From assembly GCA_937880845.1 (NCBI GenBank), contig CALFLL010000027.1, forward strand, positions 1 through 16,617: a stretch of DNA of 16,617 nt. The letters run 5' to 3'. The position numbers were made by a program, and so were the translations under genes. Positions 7,090 through 14,385 of the stretch are shown here, piece after piece. Position 1 is the stretch's first letter; every line of letters begins with the position of its first letter. Origin of the DNA: an uncultured Drancourtella sp. (GTDB lineage Bacteria > Bacillota > Clostridia > Lachnospirales > Lachnospiraceae). A model generated the notes under the pieces. That model was not told the DNA's origin. It worked only from the letters and a program-made list of their open reading frames with translations, and did not search any database.

Positions 7090-9252
7090 ATGGATATTAA
7101 TCAGAAGATTACGGAAGAGCTAAATGTTAAAAAATGGCAGGTTGATGCTGCCGTAAAATTAATAGATGAAGGGAATACAATTCCATTTATTGCCAGATAC
7201 CGGAAAGAGGTAACAGGAACATTAAACGATGAACAGCTGAGAAAGCTTCATGAAAGACTGATTTATTTGAGAAATCTGGAGGAGAAAAAACAGCAGGTTC
7301 TCTCAAGTATCGAAGAGCAGGGAAAGCTGACGAAAGAATTAAAAATACAGATTCTTGCGGCTCAAACACAAGTTCTTGTGGACGATCTGTATCGTCCGTA
7401 CCGTCCAAAAAGAAGAACAAGAGCGACCATCGCAAAGGAAAAAGGACTGGAACCGCTTGCCGTACTTCTTATGCTTCAGAAGTTAAAAGAGCCTGCCATA
7501 AAAGCGGCAGAAAGGTATATATCAGAAGAAAAAGGGGTAGCTACTGCAGAAGAAGCACTTGAAGGAGCAAAGGACATTATCGCGGAAATGATCTCTGACG
7601 AGGCGGATTACCGCACATATATCAGAAATCTTACATATAAGAAGGGAAAACTTGTTTCAACGGCGAAAGATGAAACACAGGAATCCGTCTATGAAATGTA
7701 TTATGAGTTCGAAGAACCGGTTTCAAAGCTTGCGGGGCATCGGATACTGGCATTGAACAGGGGAGAAAAAGAAAAGGTCTTAAGTGTGAGTATTACAGCA
7801 CCGGAGGAAGAAATCCTGCGTTATCTGGAAAAGAAAATCATGATCGGACAGCAGGAGTATACAGCCGAGGTATTAAAAGAAGCAATCGAGGATAGTTATA
7901 AGCGACTGATTGCACCGGCTATCGAACGAGAGATAAGAAATGAATTGACAGAAAAGGCTGAAGATGGAGCGATTGCTGTTTTTGGCAAAAATCTCACGCA
8001 GCTTTTAATGCAGCCGCCGATTACAGGAAAAGTTGTTCTTGGATGGGACCCTGCCTTTCGTACCGGATGTAAACTGGCGGTTGTGGATGCGACAGGAAAG
8101 GTGCTTGGAACAACCGTAATCTATCCGACTGCTCCTACCACGCCGGCAAAGATCAAAGCATCAAAAGATTTGCTGAAGAAAATTATTCCACAATATCATA
8201 TTTCTTTGATTTCTCTTGGAAATGGGACAGCCTCTCGTGAGTCGGAACAGTTTATTGTAGAATTATTAAAAGAAATACCTCAGGAACATGTACAATATGT
8301 GATCGTAAATGAAGCAGGTGCCTCTGTATATTCTGCAAGCAAACTGGCTGCTGAGGAGTTCCCGAAATTTGATGTGGGACAAAGGAGTGCAGCTTCCATT
8401 GCAAGACGACTTCAGGATCCTCTTGCAGAACTTGTCAAGATTGATCCAAAATCCATCGGTGTGGGACAGTATCAGCATGATATGAATCAAAAGAAGCTGA
8501 CAGAGGCATTGACAGGGGTCGTGGAAGACTGTGTAAATAAAGTGGGAGTAGACCTAAATACGGCTTCCGCTCCTCTTTTATCATATATTTCGGGAATTTC
8601 TTCCACGATTGCCAAAAACATCGTGGCATATCGGGAAGAGAATGGAAGATTCAGCAATAGAAAGCAGCTGCTTAAGGTGGCAAAATTAGGTCCGAAGGCG
8701 TATGAACAGTGTGCAGGATTCATGAGGATCAAAGGAGGAGATAATCCGCTTGATGCCACAAGTGTCCATCCGGAATCCTATGAAGCAGCAGAAAAACTTT
8801 TAAAAAGACAGGGATTTACGGCTGAGGATCTGGAAAAAGGACAGCTTCCGGCTTTGGGAACAACTATTAAAGACTACAAGCGACTGGCAGAAGAACTTGA
8901 AATAGGAGAGATTACACTGCGGGATATCGTAAAAGAACTGGAGAAACCGGCAAGAGATCCGCGTGATGAGATGCCGAAACCGATTTTAAGGACCGATGTG
9001 TTGGAAATGAAAGATCTAAAAGAAGGAATGATCTTAAAAGGAACTGTAAGAAATGTCATAGACTTTGGAGTATTTGTGGATATCGGAGTACATCAGGACG
9101 GTCTGGTACATATTTCCGAAATCACGGACAAAAAGTTTATCAAACACCCGCTGGAGGCTGTCAGTGTAGGAGATATTGTTGATGTGAAAGTGTTGAGTGT
9201 GGATTTGAAGAAGAAAAGGATACAGCTTACGATGAAAGGAATTCAGCAATAA
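7090..9252 (+). CDS. tex: Tex family transcription accessory / RNA-binding protein
   Basis: A 720-aa protein, the usual length for Tex. The N-terminal helical domain has the family hallmark TIPFIARYRKEVTG (about residues 30-43). A YqgF/RNase H-like domain spans about 315-440 (VVLGWDPAFRTGCKLAVVD), a helix-hairpin-helix DNA/RNA-binding region about 485-555 (LLSYISGISSTIAKNIVAYR), and a C-terminal S1 RNA-binding domain about 645-715 (GTVRNVIDFGVFVDIG). Tex homologues bind nucleic acid and have been linked to transcription and toxin expression; the exact role is not settled. The frame opens with a GTG at 7069, but the ATG at 7090 is preferred because GGAAGGAG sits 8 nt before it and the 7069 start would place that site inside the coding region. 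No terminator separates it from the FMN riboswitch promoter, so some readthrough into the riboswitch is expected. Confidence 0.95.
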   Translation: MDINQKITEELNVKKWQVDAAVKLIDEGNTIPFIARYRKEVTGTLNDEQLRKLHERLIYLRNLEEKKQQVLSSIEEQGKLTKELKIQILAAQTQVLVDDLYRPYRPKRRTRATIAKEKGLEPLAVLLMLQKLKEPAIKAAERYISEEKGVATAEEALEGAKDIIAEMISDEADYRTYIRNLTYKKGKLVSTAKDETQESVYEMYYEFEEPVSKLAGHRILALNRGEKEKVLSVSITAPEEEILRYLEKKIMIGQQEYTAEVLKEAIEDSYKRLIAPAIEREIRNELTEKAEDGAIAVFGKNLTQLLMQPPITGKVVLGWDPAFRTGCKLAVVDATGKVLGTTVIYPTAPTTPAKIKASKDLLKKIIPQYHISLISLGNGTASRESEQFIVELLKEIPQEHVQYVIVNEAGASVYSASKLAAEEFPKFDVGQRSAASIARRLQDPLAELVKIDPKSIGVGQYQHDMNQKKLTEALTGVVEDCVNKVGVDLNTASAPLLSYISGISSTIAKNIVAYREENGRFSNRKQLLKVAKLGPKAYEQCAGFMRIKGGDNPLDATSVHPESYEAAEKLLKRQGFTAEDLEKGQLPALGTTIKDYKRLAEELEIGEITLRDIVKELEKPARDPRDEMPKPILRTDVLEMKDLKEGMILKGTVRNVIDFGVFVDIGVHQDGLVHISEITDKKFIKHPLEAVSVGDIVDVKVLSVDLKKKRIQLTMKGIQQ

Positions 9253-9256
9253 AGTA

Positions 9257-9285
9257 TTGCAAAATCAAAAAGAGAGTTTTATAAT
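9257..9285 (+). promoter_or_regulatory. Sigma-A promoter of the riboswitch-ribU unit
   Basis: TTGCAA (9257-9262), 17 bp, TATAAT (9280-9285), beginning only 5 nt after the tex stop codon. Transcription would start near 9292, about 12 nt before the riboswitch. Confidence 0.8.
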
Positions 9286-9303
9286 GAAAGCAACAGAAAA
9301 AAA

Positions 9304-9413
9304 TTCTTCGGGGTAGGGTGAGATTCCCGACCGGCGGTATAGTCCGCGACCCGCCAAGGCGGCTGATCCGGTGAGATTCCGGAACCGACAGTATAGTCTG
9401 GATGAGAGAGGAA
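9304..9413 (+). ncRNA. FMN riboswitch (RFN element)
   Basis: The conserved RFN core is easily read: TTCGGGG and AGGGTGAGATTCCCGACC at the 5' side, GGCGGTATAGTCCGCGACCC for the second and third helices, GGTGAGATTCCGGAACCGAC, and CAGTATAGTCTGGATGAGAG closing the element. RFN elements bind flavin mononucleotide and shut off riboflavin synthesis or uptake genes. Here the target is the RibU transporter gene. A terminator follows 36 nt later, so control is most likely by transcription termination. Boundaries are approximate. Confidence 0.97.
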
Positions 9414-9448
9414 TGTGTACAGCAGACAGTGCTGTTTACCAAGGAGGT

Positions 9449-9482
9449 AATCCCCGGATGATCTGAATCCGGGGATTTTTTT
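9449..9482 (+). terminator. Riboswitch-controlled intrinsic terminator
   Basis: An 11-bp GC-rich stem (9449-9459 with 9467-9477, 7-nt loop) followed by seven T (9476-9482). It lies between the FMN riboswitch and ribU and is the expected off switch when FMN is bound. The antiterminator partner was not resolved; a short match between the GATCCGG segment in the riboswitch (about 9365-9371) and CCGGAT of the left arm is one possibility. Confidence 0.9.
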
Positions 9483-9528
9483 GTTGTGTTGTTCGGGGCT
9501 TTCTGACTGTACGGCGCATTTCCGTAAG

Positions 9529-9546
9529 ATAAGGCAGGCGCCTTAT
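9529..9546 (+). other. Hairpin in the ribU leader
   Basis: ATAAGGC and GCCTTAT pair around a 4-nt loop in the untranslated stretch between the terminator and the ribU ribosome binding site. There is no T tract, so it is not a terminator. It may protect the 5' end of read-through mRNA or be incidental. Confidence 0.35.
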
Positions 9547-9597
9547 TGAAGGAAGAGTTTCTTTTCTGAATTTTAAAAGAAAAAGGAGAGAAGAAAC

Positions 9598-10230
9598 ATG
9601 GAAAACACGAGTACAAATGACACAAAAAGATCAAGAAGCGGCAGCGGTACCAGGGTACAATATATAGCTCAGATTGGTATGTTGGCAGCGGTTGCTACGG
9701 TTTTGATGCTGTTTGAATTCCCGCTTCCGTTTGTTCCCAATTTTTACAAATTGGATTTTAGCGAAATACCGGTACTTCTTGGGACATTTGCTTTGGGGCC
9801 TGTGGCGGGGATTATGACTGAATGTATTAAGATTCTTTTGAATTTTGTTATTAACGGAACAGAAACCGGAGGAATCGGTGAAATCGCAAACTTTTTGATC
9901 GGATGCAGTATGTGTATTCCGGCCGGATTAATCTATCAGAAAATCCATAATAAAAAAGGAGCATGGATCGGACTGATTACGGGTACTTTACTGATGACAG
10001 TCTTTGGATGTCTGATCAATGCGTTTGTATTGCTTCCGACTTATGCGGTTGTATACGGTATGCCTCTGGACGGACTTGTCCAGATGGGTCATGCACTAAA
10101 TCCTGCCATTAACGGTGTTGCTACATTTGTTGTTCTGGCTGTAGCACCGTTTAATCTGATAAAAGGAGTCCTGATTTCGGCAATTCTGCTTCTGATTTAT
10201 AAGAAGGTTCAGCCAATCCTCCGAAAATAA
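9598..10230 (+). CDS. ribU: Riboflavin ECF transporter substrate-binding subunit RibU
   Basis: A 210-aa integral membrane protein with a hydrophilic N-terminus (about 1-20) and about six membrane segments. Motifs typical of RibU S components are present: the AxxxA-type helix IGMLAAVATVLM near 26-38, followed by FPLPFVPNFYKLDFSEIPVLLG, then GPVAGIMTECIKILLNF. In the ECF family the S component captures riboflavin and docks on a shared EcfT-EcfA-EcfA' energy module, which is encoded elsewhere. Placement behind an FMN riboswitch strongly supports riboflavin or FMN as substrate. The ATG is preceded by AAAGGAGAG with good spacing. Expression should fall when FMN is plentiful. It ends in a terminator at 10251-10325. 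Confidence 0.95.
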   Translation: MENTSTNDTKRSRSGSGTRVQYIAQIGMLAAVATVLMLFEFPLPFVPNFYKLDFSEIPVLLGTFALGPVAGIMTECIKILLNFVINGTETGGIGEIANFLIGCSMCIPAGLIYQKIHNKKGAWIGLITGTLLMTVFGCLINAFVLLPTYAVVYGMPLDGLVQMGHALNPAINGVATFVVLAVAPFNLIKGVLISAILLLIYKKVQPILRK

Positions 10231-10250
10231 ACGGATATTTAAGTAAAAAG

Positions 10251-10325
10251 AAGATCCTCTATATGACCTGCCCTGATACCAAACCTGTGATGGGGAGAGC
10301 ATATGGAGGATTTTGCTTTTTTGTC
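10251..10325 (+). terminator. Long-stem terminator after ribU
   Basis: A 12-bp stem with one G-U type pair (10254-10265 with 10300-10311), extendable by A-U pairs, encloses 34 nt that may fold further (CCC near 10271 with GGGG near 10291). It is followed by TTTTGCTTTTTTG. The large loop is more elaborate than a simple terminator, but it matches no riboswitch family that I recognise. Confidence 0.7.
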
Positions 10326-10345
10326 TTGTCTTCTTAAACTTCATA

Positions 10346-10374
10346 TTGTAACAAGAAGGCAGATGCGGTATAAT
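10346..10374 (+). promoter_or_regulatory. Sigma-A promoter of the tsaE-ispD operon
   Basis: TTGTAA (10346-10351), 17 bp, TATAAT (10369-10374). Transcription would start near 10381, about 44 nt before the TTG start of tsaE. It lies just after the ribU terminator, so the operon seems independently transcribed. Confidence 0.78.
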
Positions 10375-10410
10375 TTCCATATTCGGAAATGTGGAAAGTA
10401 AGAAAAAGCA

Positions 10411-10416
10411 AGGAGG
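10411..10416 (+). promoter_or_regulatory. Ribosome binding site fixing a TTG start for tsaE
   Basis: AGGAGG at 10411-10416 lies exactly 8 nt before TTG at 10425. The longer frame from ATG at 10389 has no ribosome binding site and would begin only about 8 nt after the predicted transcription start, so the TTG is preferred. Confidence 0.75.
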
Positions 10417-10424
10417 AACTCCCG

Positions 10425-10856
10425 TTGGTAAGAGAAACATTTTCAGAACAGGATACATATCATCTCGGAGAAGAGATCGGAAGAATGGCACAAAAAGGGG
10501 ATGTGTTCACATTGGAAGGAGATCTTGGAGTCGGAAAGACCGTATTTACGAAAGGTCTGGCCAAAGGTCTTGGAGTGGAAGAAGATGTAAGCAGTCCTAC
10601 CTTTACGATCGTACAGGAATATGAAGATGGAAGAATCCCGTTTTATCATTTCGACGTGTACAGAATCGGCGATGTTACGGAAATGGACGAGATAGGATAT
10701 GAAGATTATATATATGGCGAAGGAGTATGCCTGATTGAATGGGCAAATCTGATTGAGGAAATTCTGCCGCCGAAAAGAACAGAAATCCGAATTGAAAAAG
10801 ATTTGGATAAGGGCTTTGATTATAGGAAGATTACAATTCATAAATTGGAGGAATAG
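10425..10856 (+). CDS. tsaE: tRNA t6A biosynthesis ATPase TsaE
   Basis: A 143-aa P-loop ATPase, close to the usual 140-158 aa. The Walker A motif GDLGVGKT is at 32-39, followed by the family motifs SSPTF (56-60), YHFDVYR and LIEWAN. TsaE works with TsaB and TsaD in the bacterial threonylcarbamoyl transferase complex that makes N6-threonylcarbamoyladenosine at position 37 of ANN-reading tRNAs; its ATPase activity is thought to reset the complex. The TTG start at 10425 is used (see the ribosome binding site entry). The last codons contain GGAGG, which serves as the ribosome binding site of trpS 2 nt downstream, so the two are probably translationally coupled. TsaC/TsaC2, the first pathway enzyme, is not in the window. 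Confidence 0.93.
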   Translation: MVRETFSEQDTYHLGEEIGRMAQKGDVFTLEGDLGVGKTVFTKGLAKGLGVEEDVSSPTFTIVQEYEDGRIPFYHFDVYRIGDVTEMDEIGYEDYIYGEGVCLIEWANLIEEILPPKRTEIRIEKDLDKGFDYRKITIHKLEE

Positions 10857-10858
10857 AG

Positions 10859-11941
10859 ATGTCAAAGATTATTTTAACGGGTGACAGACCGACAGGAAGA
10901 CTCCATGTGGGACATTATGTCGGTTCTCTGAAAAGAAGAGTAGAGTTGCAAAACTCAGGAAAATTTGATGAAATATTTATTATGATCGCAGATGCACAAG
11001 CACTTACGGACAATGCAGATAATCCGGAAAAAGTGCGCCAGAACATTATAGAAGTGGCATTGGATTATCTGGCATGTGGGATTGATCCGGAAAAATCAAC
11101 GTTGCTGATCCAGTCACAGATACCGGAATTGTGTGAACTGTCATTTTATTACATGAATCTTGTGACAGTATCCAGACTGCAAAGAAATCCTACTGTGAAA
11201 TCAGAAATTCAGATGAGAAATTTTGAAGCAAGCATTCCGGTAGGATTCTTTACATATCCGATCAGCCAGGCGGCAGACATTACCGCATTTAAAGCAACCA
11301 CAGTACCGGTGGGGGAAGATCAGCTTCCGATGTTGGAGCAGACAAAAGAAATCGTGAGAAAATTTAATTCGGTTTATGGAGATACCCTGGTTGAGCCTGA
11401 AATTCTCCTGCCGAAAAATCAGGCGTGTCTTCGTCTTCCGGGGATTGACGGAAAGGCTAAAATGAGCAAGTCTTTGAATAACTGTATTTATCTTTCTGAC
11501 AGTGCGGATGAGGTAAAGAAAAAAATCATGAGTATGTTTACGGATCCGGATCACTTAAAAGTTTCAGATCCGGGAAAAGTCGAAGGAAATACGGTGTTTA
11601 CTTATCTGGATGCTTTTTGCGAAGATCGTCACTTTGAAGAATTCCTTCCGGAATACCAGAATCTGGATGAATTAAAAGCACATTATAAACGTGGTGGGCT
11701 TGGAGATGTGAAGGTAAAGAGATTTTTAAATGAAGTGATGCAGCAGGAACTGGAACCGATCCGTGAAAGAAGAAAAGAATTTTCAAAGGATATTCCGACT
11801 GTGTATGAAATATTGAGAAAAGGAAGCGAAAAGGCAGAAAAAGTTGCGGCAAAAACTCTTGCGGAAGTAAAAACAGCCATGAAGATCAACTATTTTGAAG
11901 ATGAGGAATTGATTCGTCAGCAAGTTGAACGTTTTAAATAG
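10859..11941 (+). CDS. trpS: Tryptophan--tRNA ligase
   Basis: A 360-aa class I aminoacyl-tRNA synthetase that charges tRNA-Trp. The class I signatures are present: HVGH at 16-19 in the context TGDRPTGRLHVGHYVGS, and KMSKS at 201-205. Other TrpRS features include LIQSQIPELCELSFY and FFTYPISQAADI. From memory, the opening TGDRPTG resembles the second TrpRS type of streptococci rather than the common shorter type, and the length is slightly above the usual 330-345 aa. It sits between tsaE and tsaB, genes that are often adjacent in Firmicutes. Its ribosome binding site lies inside the end of tsaE. No T-box leader or tryptophan attenuator precedes it, so it appears to follow operon expression. Confidence 0.95.
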   Translation: MSKIILTGDRPTGRLHVGHYVGSLKRRVELQNSGKFDEIFIMIADAQALTDNADNPEKVRQNIIEVALDYLACGIDPEKSTLLIQSQIPELCELSFYYMNLVTVSRLQRNPTVKSEIQMRNFEASIPVGFFTYPISQAADITAFKATTVPVGEDQLPMLEQTKEIVRKFNSVYGDTLVEPEILLPKNQACLRLPGIDGKAKMSKSLNNCIYLSDSADEVKKKIMSMFTDPDHLKVSDPGKVEGNTVFTYLDAFCEDRHFEEFLPEYQNLDELKAHYKRGGLGDVKVKRFLNEVMQQELEPIRERRKEFSKDIPTVYEILRKGSEKAEKVAAKTLAEVKTAMKINYFEDEELIRQQVERFK

Positions 11942-11955
11942 AAAGGAATGGAAAT

Positions 11956-12672
11956 ATGCGTATTTTAGCACTGGACAGTTCAGGGCTTACGGCGAGTGTT
12001 GCGGTAGTCGAAGATGAGCAGATTTTATGTGAATATACAATGAATTATAAGAAGACCCATTCGCAGACATTGCTTCCTATGTTGGATGAGGCGGTAAAAA
12101 TGACGGAACTTTCCCTTGAAACAATAGATGCCATCGCGGTGGCGGCAGGGCCGGGGTCTTTTACAGGACTTCGTATCGGTTCTGCGACAGCCAAAGGACT
12201 TGGACTTGCTCTTGACAAACCATTGATCCATATTCCGACGGTAGACGCCATGGCATATCGATTCTTTGGTTTCAGAGGTCTGATCTGTCCGATCATGGAT
12301 GCAAGAAGAGGACAGGTGTATACCGGAATCTATCGCTTTGAAGAAACATTTGAAACGGTTGTCCCGCAGATGGCGGAAGATATTACGGTGCTTGCAGAAC
12401 GTCTGAATTCTTATGGGGAGCGCGTTGTATTTCTGGGAGACGGAGTTGCGGTATATAAAGAAAAACTGGAAGAAGTGATGAAAGTACCATATATGTTGGC
12501 ACCTGCCCATATGAACAGGCAAAGTGCAGCGGCTGTCGGGGCACTGGGACTTGTCTACGCAAAAGAAGGAAAGCTTGAAAATGCAAGGGATCATCAACCG
12601 GATTATCTTAGAATGTCTCAGGCGGAAAGAGAGCGCATGGAACGGGAGAAAGCAAATCATGATCGTGCGTAG
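11956..12672 (+). CDS. tsaB: tRNA t6A biosynthesis protein TsaB
   Basis: A 238-aa ASKHA-fold protein. It begins MRILALDSSG, as is usual for TsaB, and has the diagnostic AGPGSFTGLRIG at 64-75 and PIMDARRGQVYTGIY near 111-126. TsaB lacks catalysis of its own; it pairs with TsaD and, with TsaE, forms the t6A-synthesising complex. The length fits the family (about 230 aa). The ATG is preceded by AAAGGAATGG, a moderate ribosome binding site. Its end overlaps the start of rimI by 14 nt, implying translational coupling. The Arg/Glu-rich C-terminus (about 220-238) is hydrophilic and probably flexible. Confidence 0.94.
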   Translation: MRILALDSSGLTASVAVVEDEQILCEYTMNYKKTHSQTLLPMLDEAVKMTELSLETIDAIAVAAGPGSFTGLRIGSATAKGLGLALDKPLIHIPTVDAMAYRFFGFRGLICPIMDARRGQVYTGIYRFEETFETVVPQMAEDITVLAERLNSYGERVVFLGDGVAVYKEKLEEVMKVPYMLAPAHMNRQSAAAVGALGLVYAKEGKLENARDHQPDYLRMSQAERERMEREKANHDRA

Positions 12673-13132
12673 AGCGTCCGGGAAAGACGCCATGTATATT
12701 GCCAAAATAGAAGGAAGGGTTTTTGGGGATGCATGGAGCGAAGATGGCATTTACGAAACAATGAATCAAAAGACGACACTTGTTTTCGTTGCGGAAGATA
12801 AGGGACAGATTCTTGGATATGTGATTTTTTATTATGTGTTAGATGAAGGGGAGATTGCAAGAATTGCTTGTGCACCGGAATTCCGGAGGCAGGGAGCAGG
12901 CAGTCTCCTGTTTCGTGCTCTGGAGGAGGAAAGTCGAAAAAGGGGTATTCGGATATGGCATTTGGATGTAAGAGAAAGCAATAAAAATGCTATTGCATTT
13001 TACCGCAGACATAAATTTGCGGAGGATGGAGTCAGAAAGTTCTATTATGAAAATCCAAAAGAGAACGCGGTGCTGATGTCACGGAGTTTGGAAACGGTTT
13101 CCGCTGTACAGCAGGAAACGGAAAAGATATAA
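12659..13132 (+). CDS. rimI: Ribosomal protein alanine N-acetyltransferase RimI (GNAT)
   Basis: A 157-aa GNAT-fold acetyltransferase. The acetyl-CoA binding motif FRRQGAGSLLF lies at 75-85, followed by the RimI pattern LDVRESNKNAIAFYRRHKF at 102-120 and YYENPKENAVLMSR near the end. RimI acetylates the N-terminal alanine of ribosomal protein S18 in E. coli; in Firmicutes the target is less certain. Gene order tsaB-rimI is common in bacteria. The reading frame is open upstream to 12524 inside tsaB, but ATG at 12659 is chosen because GGGAGAA precedes it by about 9 nt and the protein then aligns with normal RimI N-termini. It overlaps tsaB by 14 nt. Confidence 0.9.
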   Translation: MIVRRASGKDAMYIAKIEGRVFGDAWSEDGIYETMNQKTTLVFVAEDKGQILGYVIFYYVLDEGEIARIACAPEFRRQGAGSLLFRALEEESRKRGIRIWHLDVRESNKNAIAFYRRHKFAEDGVRKFYYENPKENAVLMSRSLETVSAVQQETEKI

Positions 13133-13174
13133 TAAAGGCGTGATAAAAGGAATACTCAATCAGGAGGAATATAT

Positions 13175-13411
13175 ATGCGCCGCTATAAAATAAAACAAAT
13201 TAAAGAAACAGAACGGATTTTTTGTAACAAATGCGGAAAAGAAATTCCGGTTCAAGACGGGATGCAAAAGGAAGATCTCCTTTCGGTAGAAAAAAGATGG
13301 GGATATTTTTCAAATAAGGATAATGAAGTACATTGTTTTGATTTATGCGAAGAGTGTTATGATGAACTCACGGCAGGATTTAAAATCCCTGTGGAGATTG
13401 AAAATAAATAA
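13175..13411 (+). CDS. Small zinc-ribbon protein, function unknown
   Basis: A 78-aa soluble protein with CNKC at 17-20 and CEEC at 58-61, which would bind one zinc ion in a treble-clef or ribbon fold. The middle (about 30-55) is charged and contains an aromatic stretch, KRWGYFSNKDNEVHCFD. There is no signal peptide or membrane segment. Strong ribosome binding site CAGGAGG about 8 nt before the ATG, and unbroken codon structure, support it as a real gene. It lies between rimI and rnz in a tRNA-maturation operon, but I do not recognise the family and give no function. Confidence 0.82.
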   Translation: MRRYKIKQIKETERIFCNKCGKEIPVQDGMQKEDLLSVEKRWGYFSNKDNEVHCFDLCEECYDELTAGFKIPVEIENK

Positions 13412-13460
13412 GAAGACATCCCATATAAGAAAAGTATAGAAAAAAGTAAGGAGAAAGAAA

Positions 13461-14372
13461 ATGCTGGATGTTTGTTTGTTGGGAACAGGAGGGATGATGC
13501 CACTTCCGTACAGATGGCTTACATCGTTGATGATGCGTTATAACGGAAGCAGCATTCTGATTGACTGCGGAGAAGGAACCCAGATTGCCATAAAAGAAAA
13601 AGGATGGAGCTTTAAACCGATAGATGTGATCTGCTTTACACATTATCACGGAGATCATATCAGCGGACTTCCAGGGCTTCTTCTTACAATGGGAAATGCC
13701 GACAGGCAGGAGCCCCTTACACTAATAGGGCCAAGAGGGCTTGAAAGAGTGGTGGGTGCGTTGCGGGTGATTGCCCCGGAACTGCCGTTTGAACTACGGT
13801 TTCTGGAGATTACGGAAGCGGAACAGACCTTTGAGATGGATGGTTATCGTCTGAAAGCATTTCGTGTCAGTCATAATGTGACATGCTATGGTTATACCAT
13901 GGAAATTGACAGAGCCGGCAAATTTGATGTGGAACGTGCCGTGAAACAGGAAATCCCGCAGAAATACTGGAGATTTCTTCAGAAAGGGAAAACAATAGAA
14001 GAAGATGGAAAAATCTATACTCCGGATATGGTGCTAGGCGAAGCAAGGAAAGGGATTAAACTGACTTACTGTACAGATACACGGCCGACACGTTCTATTC
14101 TTGAGAATGCAGCAGGTTCAGATCTTTTTATTTGCGAGGGAATGTACGGAGAACCGGATAAAGCAAAAAAAGCAGTGGAATATAAACATATGACATTTTA
14201 TGAGGCGGCAGATCTGGCAAAAGAAGCTCAGGTAAAAGAAATGTGGCTTACACATTTCAGCCCGTCTCTTACAAGACCGGAAGAATATATGGACGAAGTG
14301 CGTCGGATTTTTCCGAATGCAAAAGCCGGAAAAGACAGAATGAGTGTAGAACTTGATTTTCCGGAAGCGTAG
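13461..14372 (+). CDS. rnz: Ribonuclease Z
   Basis: A 303-aa metallo-beta-lactamase-fold nuclease, the normal length for RNase Z. The zinc-binding motif HYHGDH is at 61-66 (THYHGDHISGLPG), with further ligands expected at His144 (RVSHN), the Asp of YCTDTRPT, and the His of WLTHFSPS. The RNase Z-specific HMTFYEAADLA segment is present, distinguishing it from other MBL hydrolases. RNase Z cuts tRNA precursors after the discriminator base, creating the 3' end to which CCA is added. Start supported by AAGGAG about 9 nt upstream. It sits 13 nt before tsaD. The two serine tRNA genes downstream lack encoded CCA and are natural substrates. Confidence 0.93.
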   Translation: MLDVCLLGTGGMMPLPYRWLTSLMMRYNGSSILIDCGEGTQIAIKEKGWSFKPIDVICFTHYHGDHISGLPGLLLTMGNADRQEPLTLIGPRGLERVVGALRVIAPELPFELRFLEITEAEQTFEMDGYRLKAFRVSHNVTCYGYTMEIDRAGKFDVERAVKQEIPQKYWRFLQKGKTIEEDGKIYTPDMVLGEARKGIKLTYCTDTRPTRSILENAAGSDLFICEGMYGEPDKAKKAVEYKHMTFYEAADLAKEAQVKEMWLTHFSPSLTRPEEYMDEVRRIFPNAKAGKDRMSVELDFPEA

Positions 14373-14385
14373 TGGAGGAAAAAGA

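Noticed and set aside
10231..10388. Possible riboswitch or T-box between ribU and tsaE
   Set aside because: The structured stretch with the large loop was checked for T-box and common riboswitch core sequences by eye. None was seen, and it is followed by a T tract and then a separate promoter, so a ribU terminator explains it.
12025..12750. A 241-codon minus-strand open frame opposite tsaB
   Set aside because: Antisense shadow of tsaB and the start of rimI; composition is unlike the neighbouring proteins and no motif is seen.
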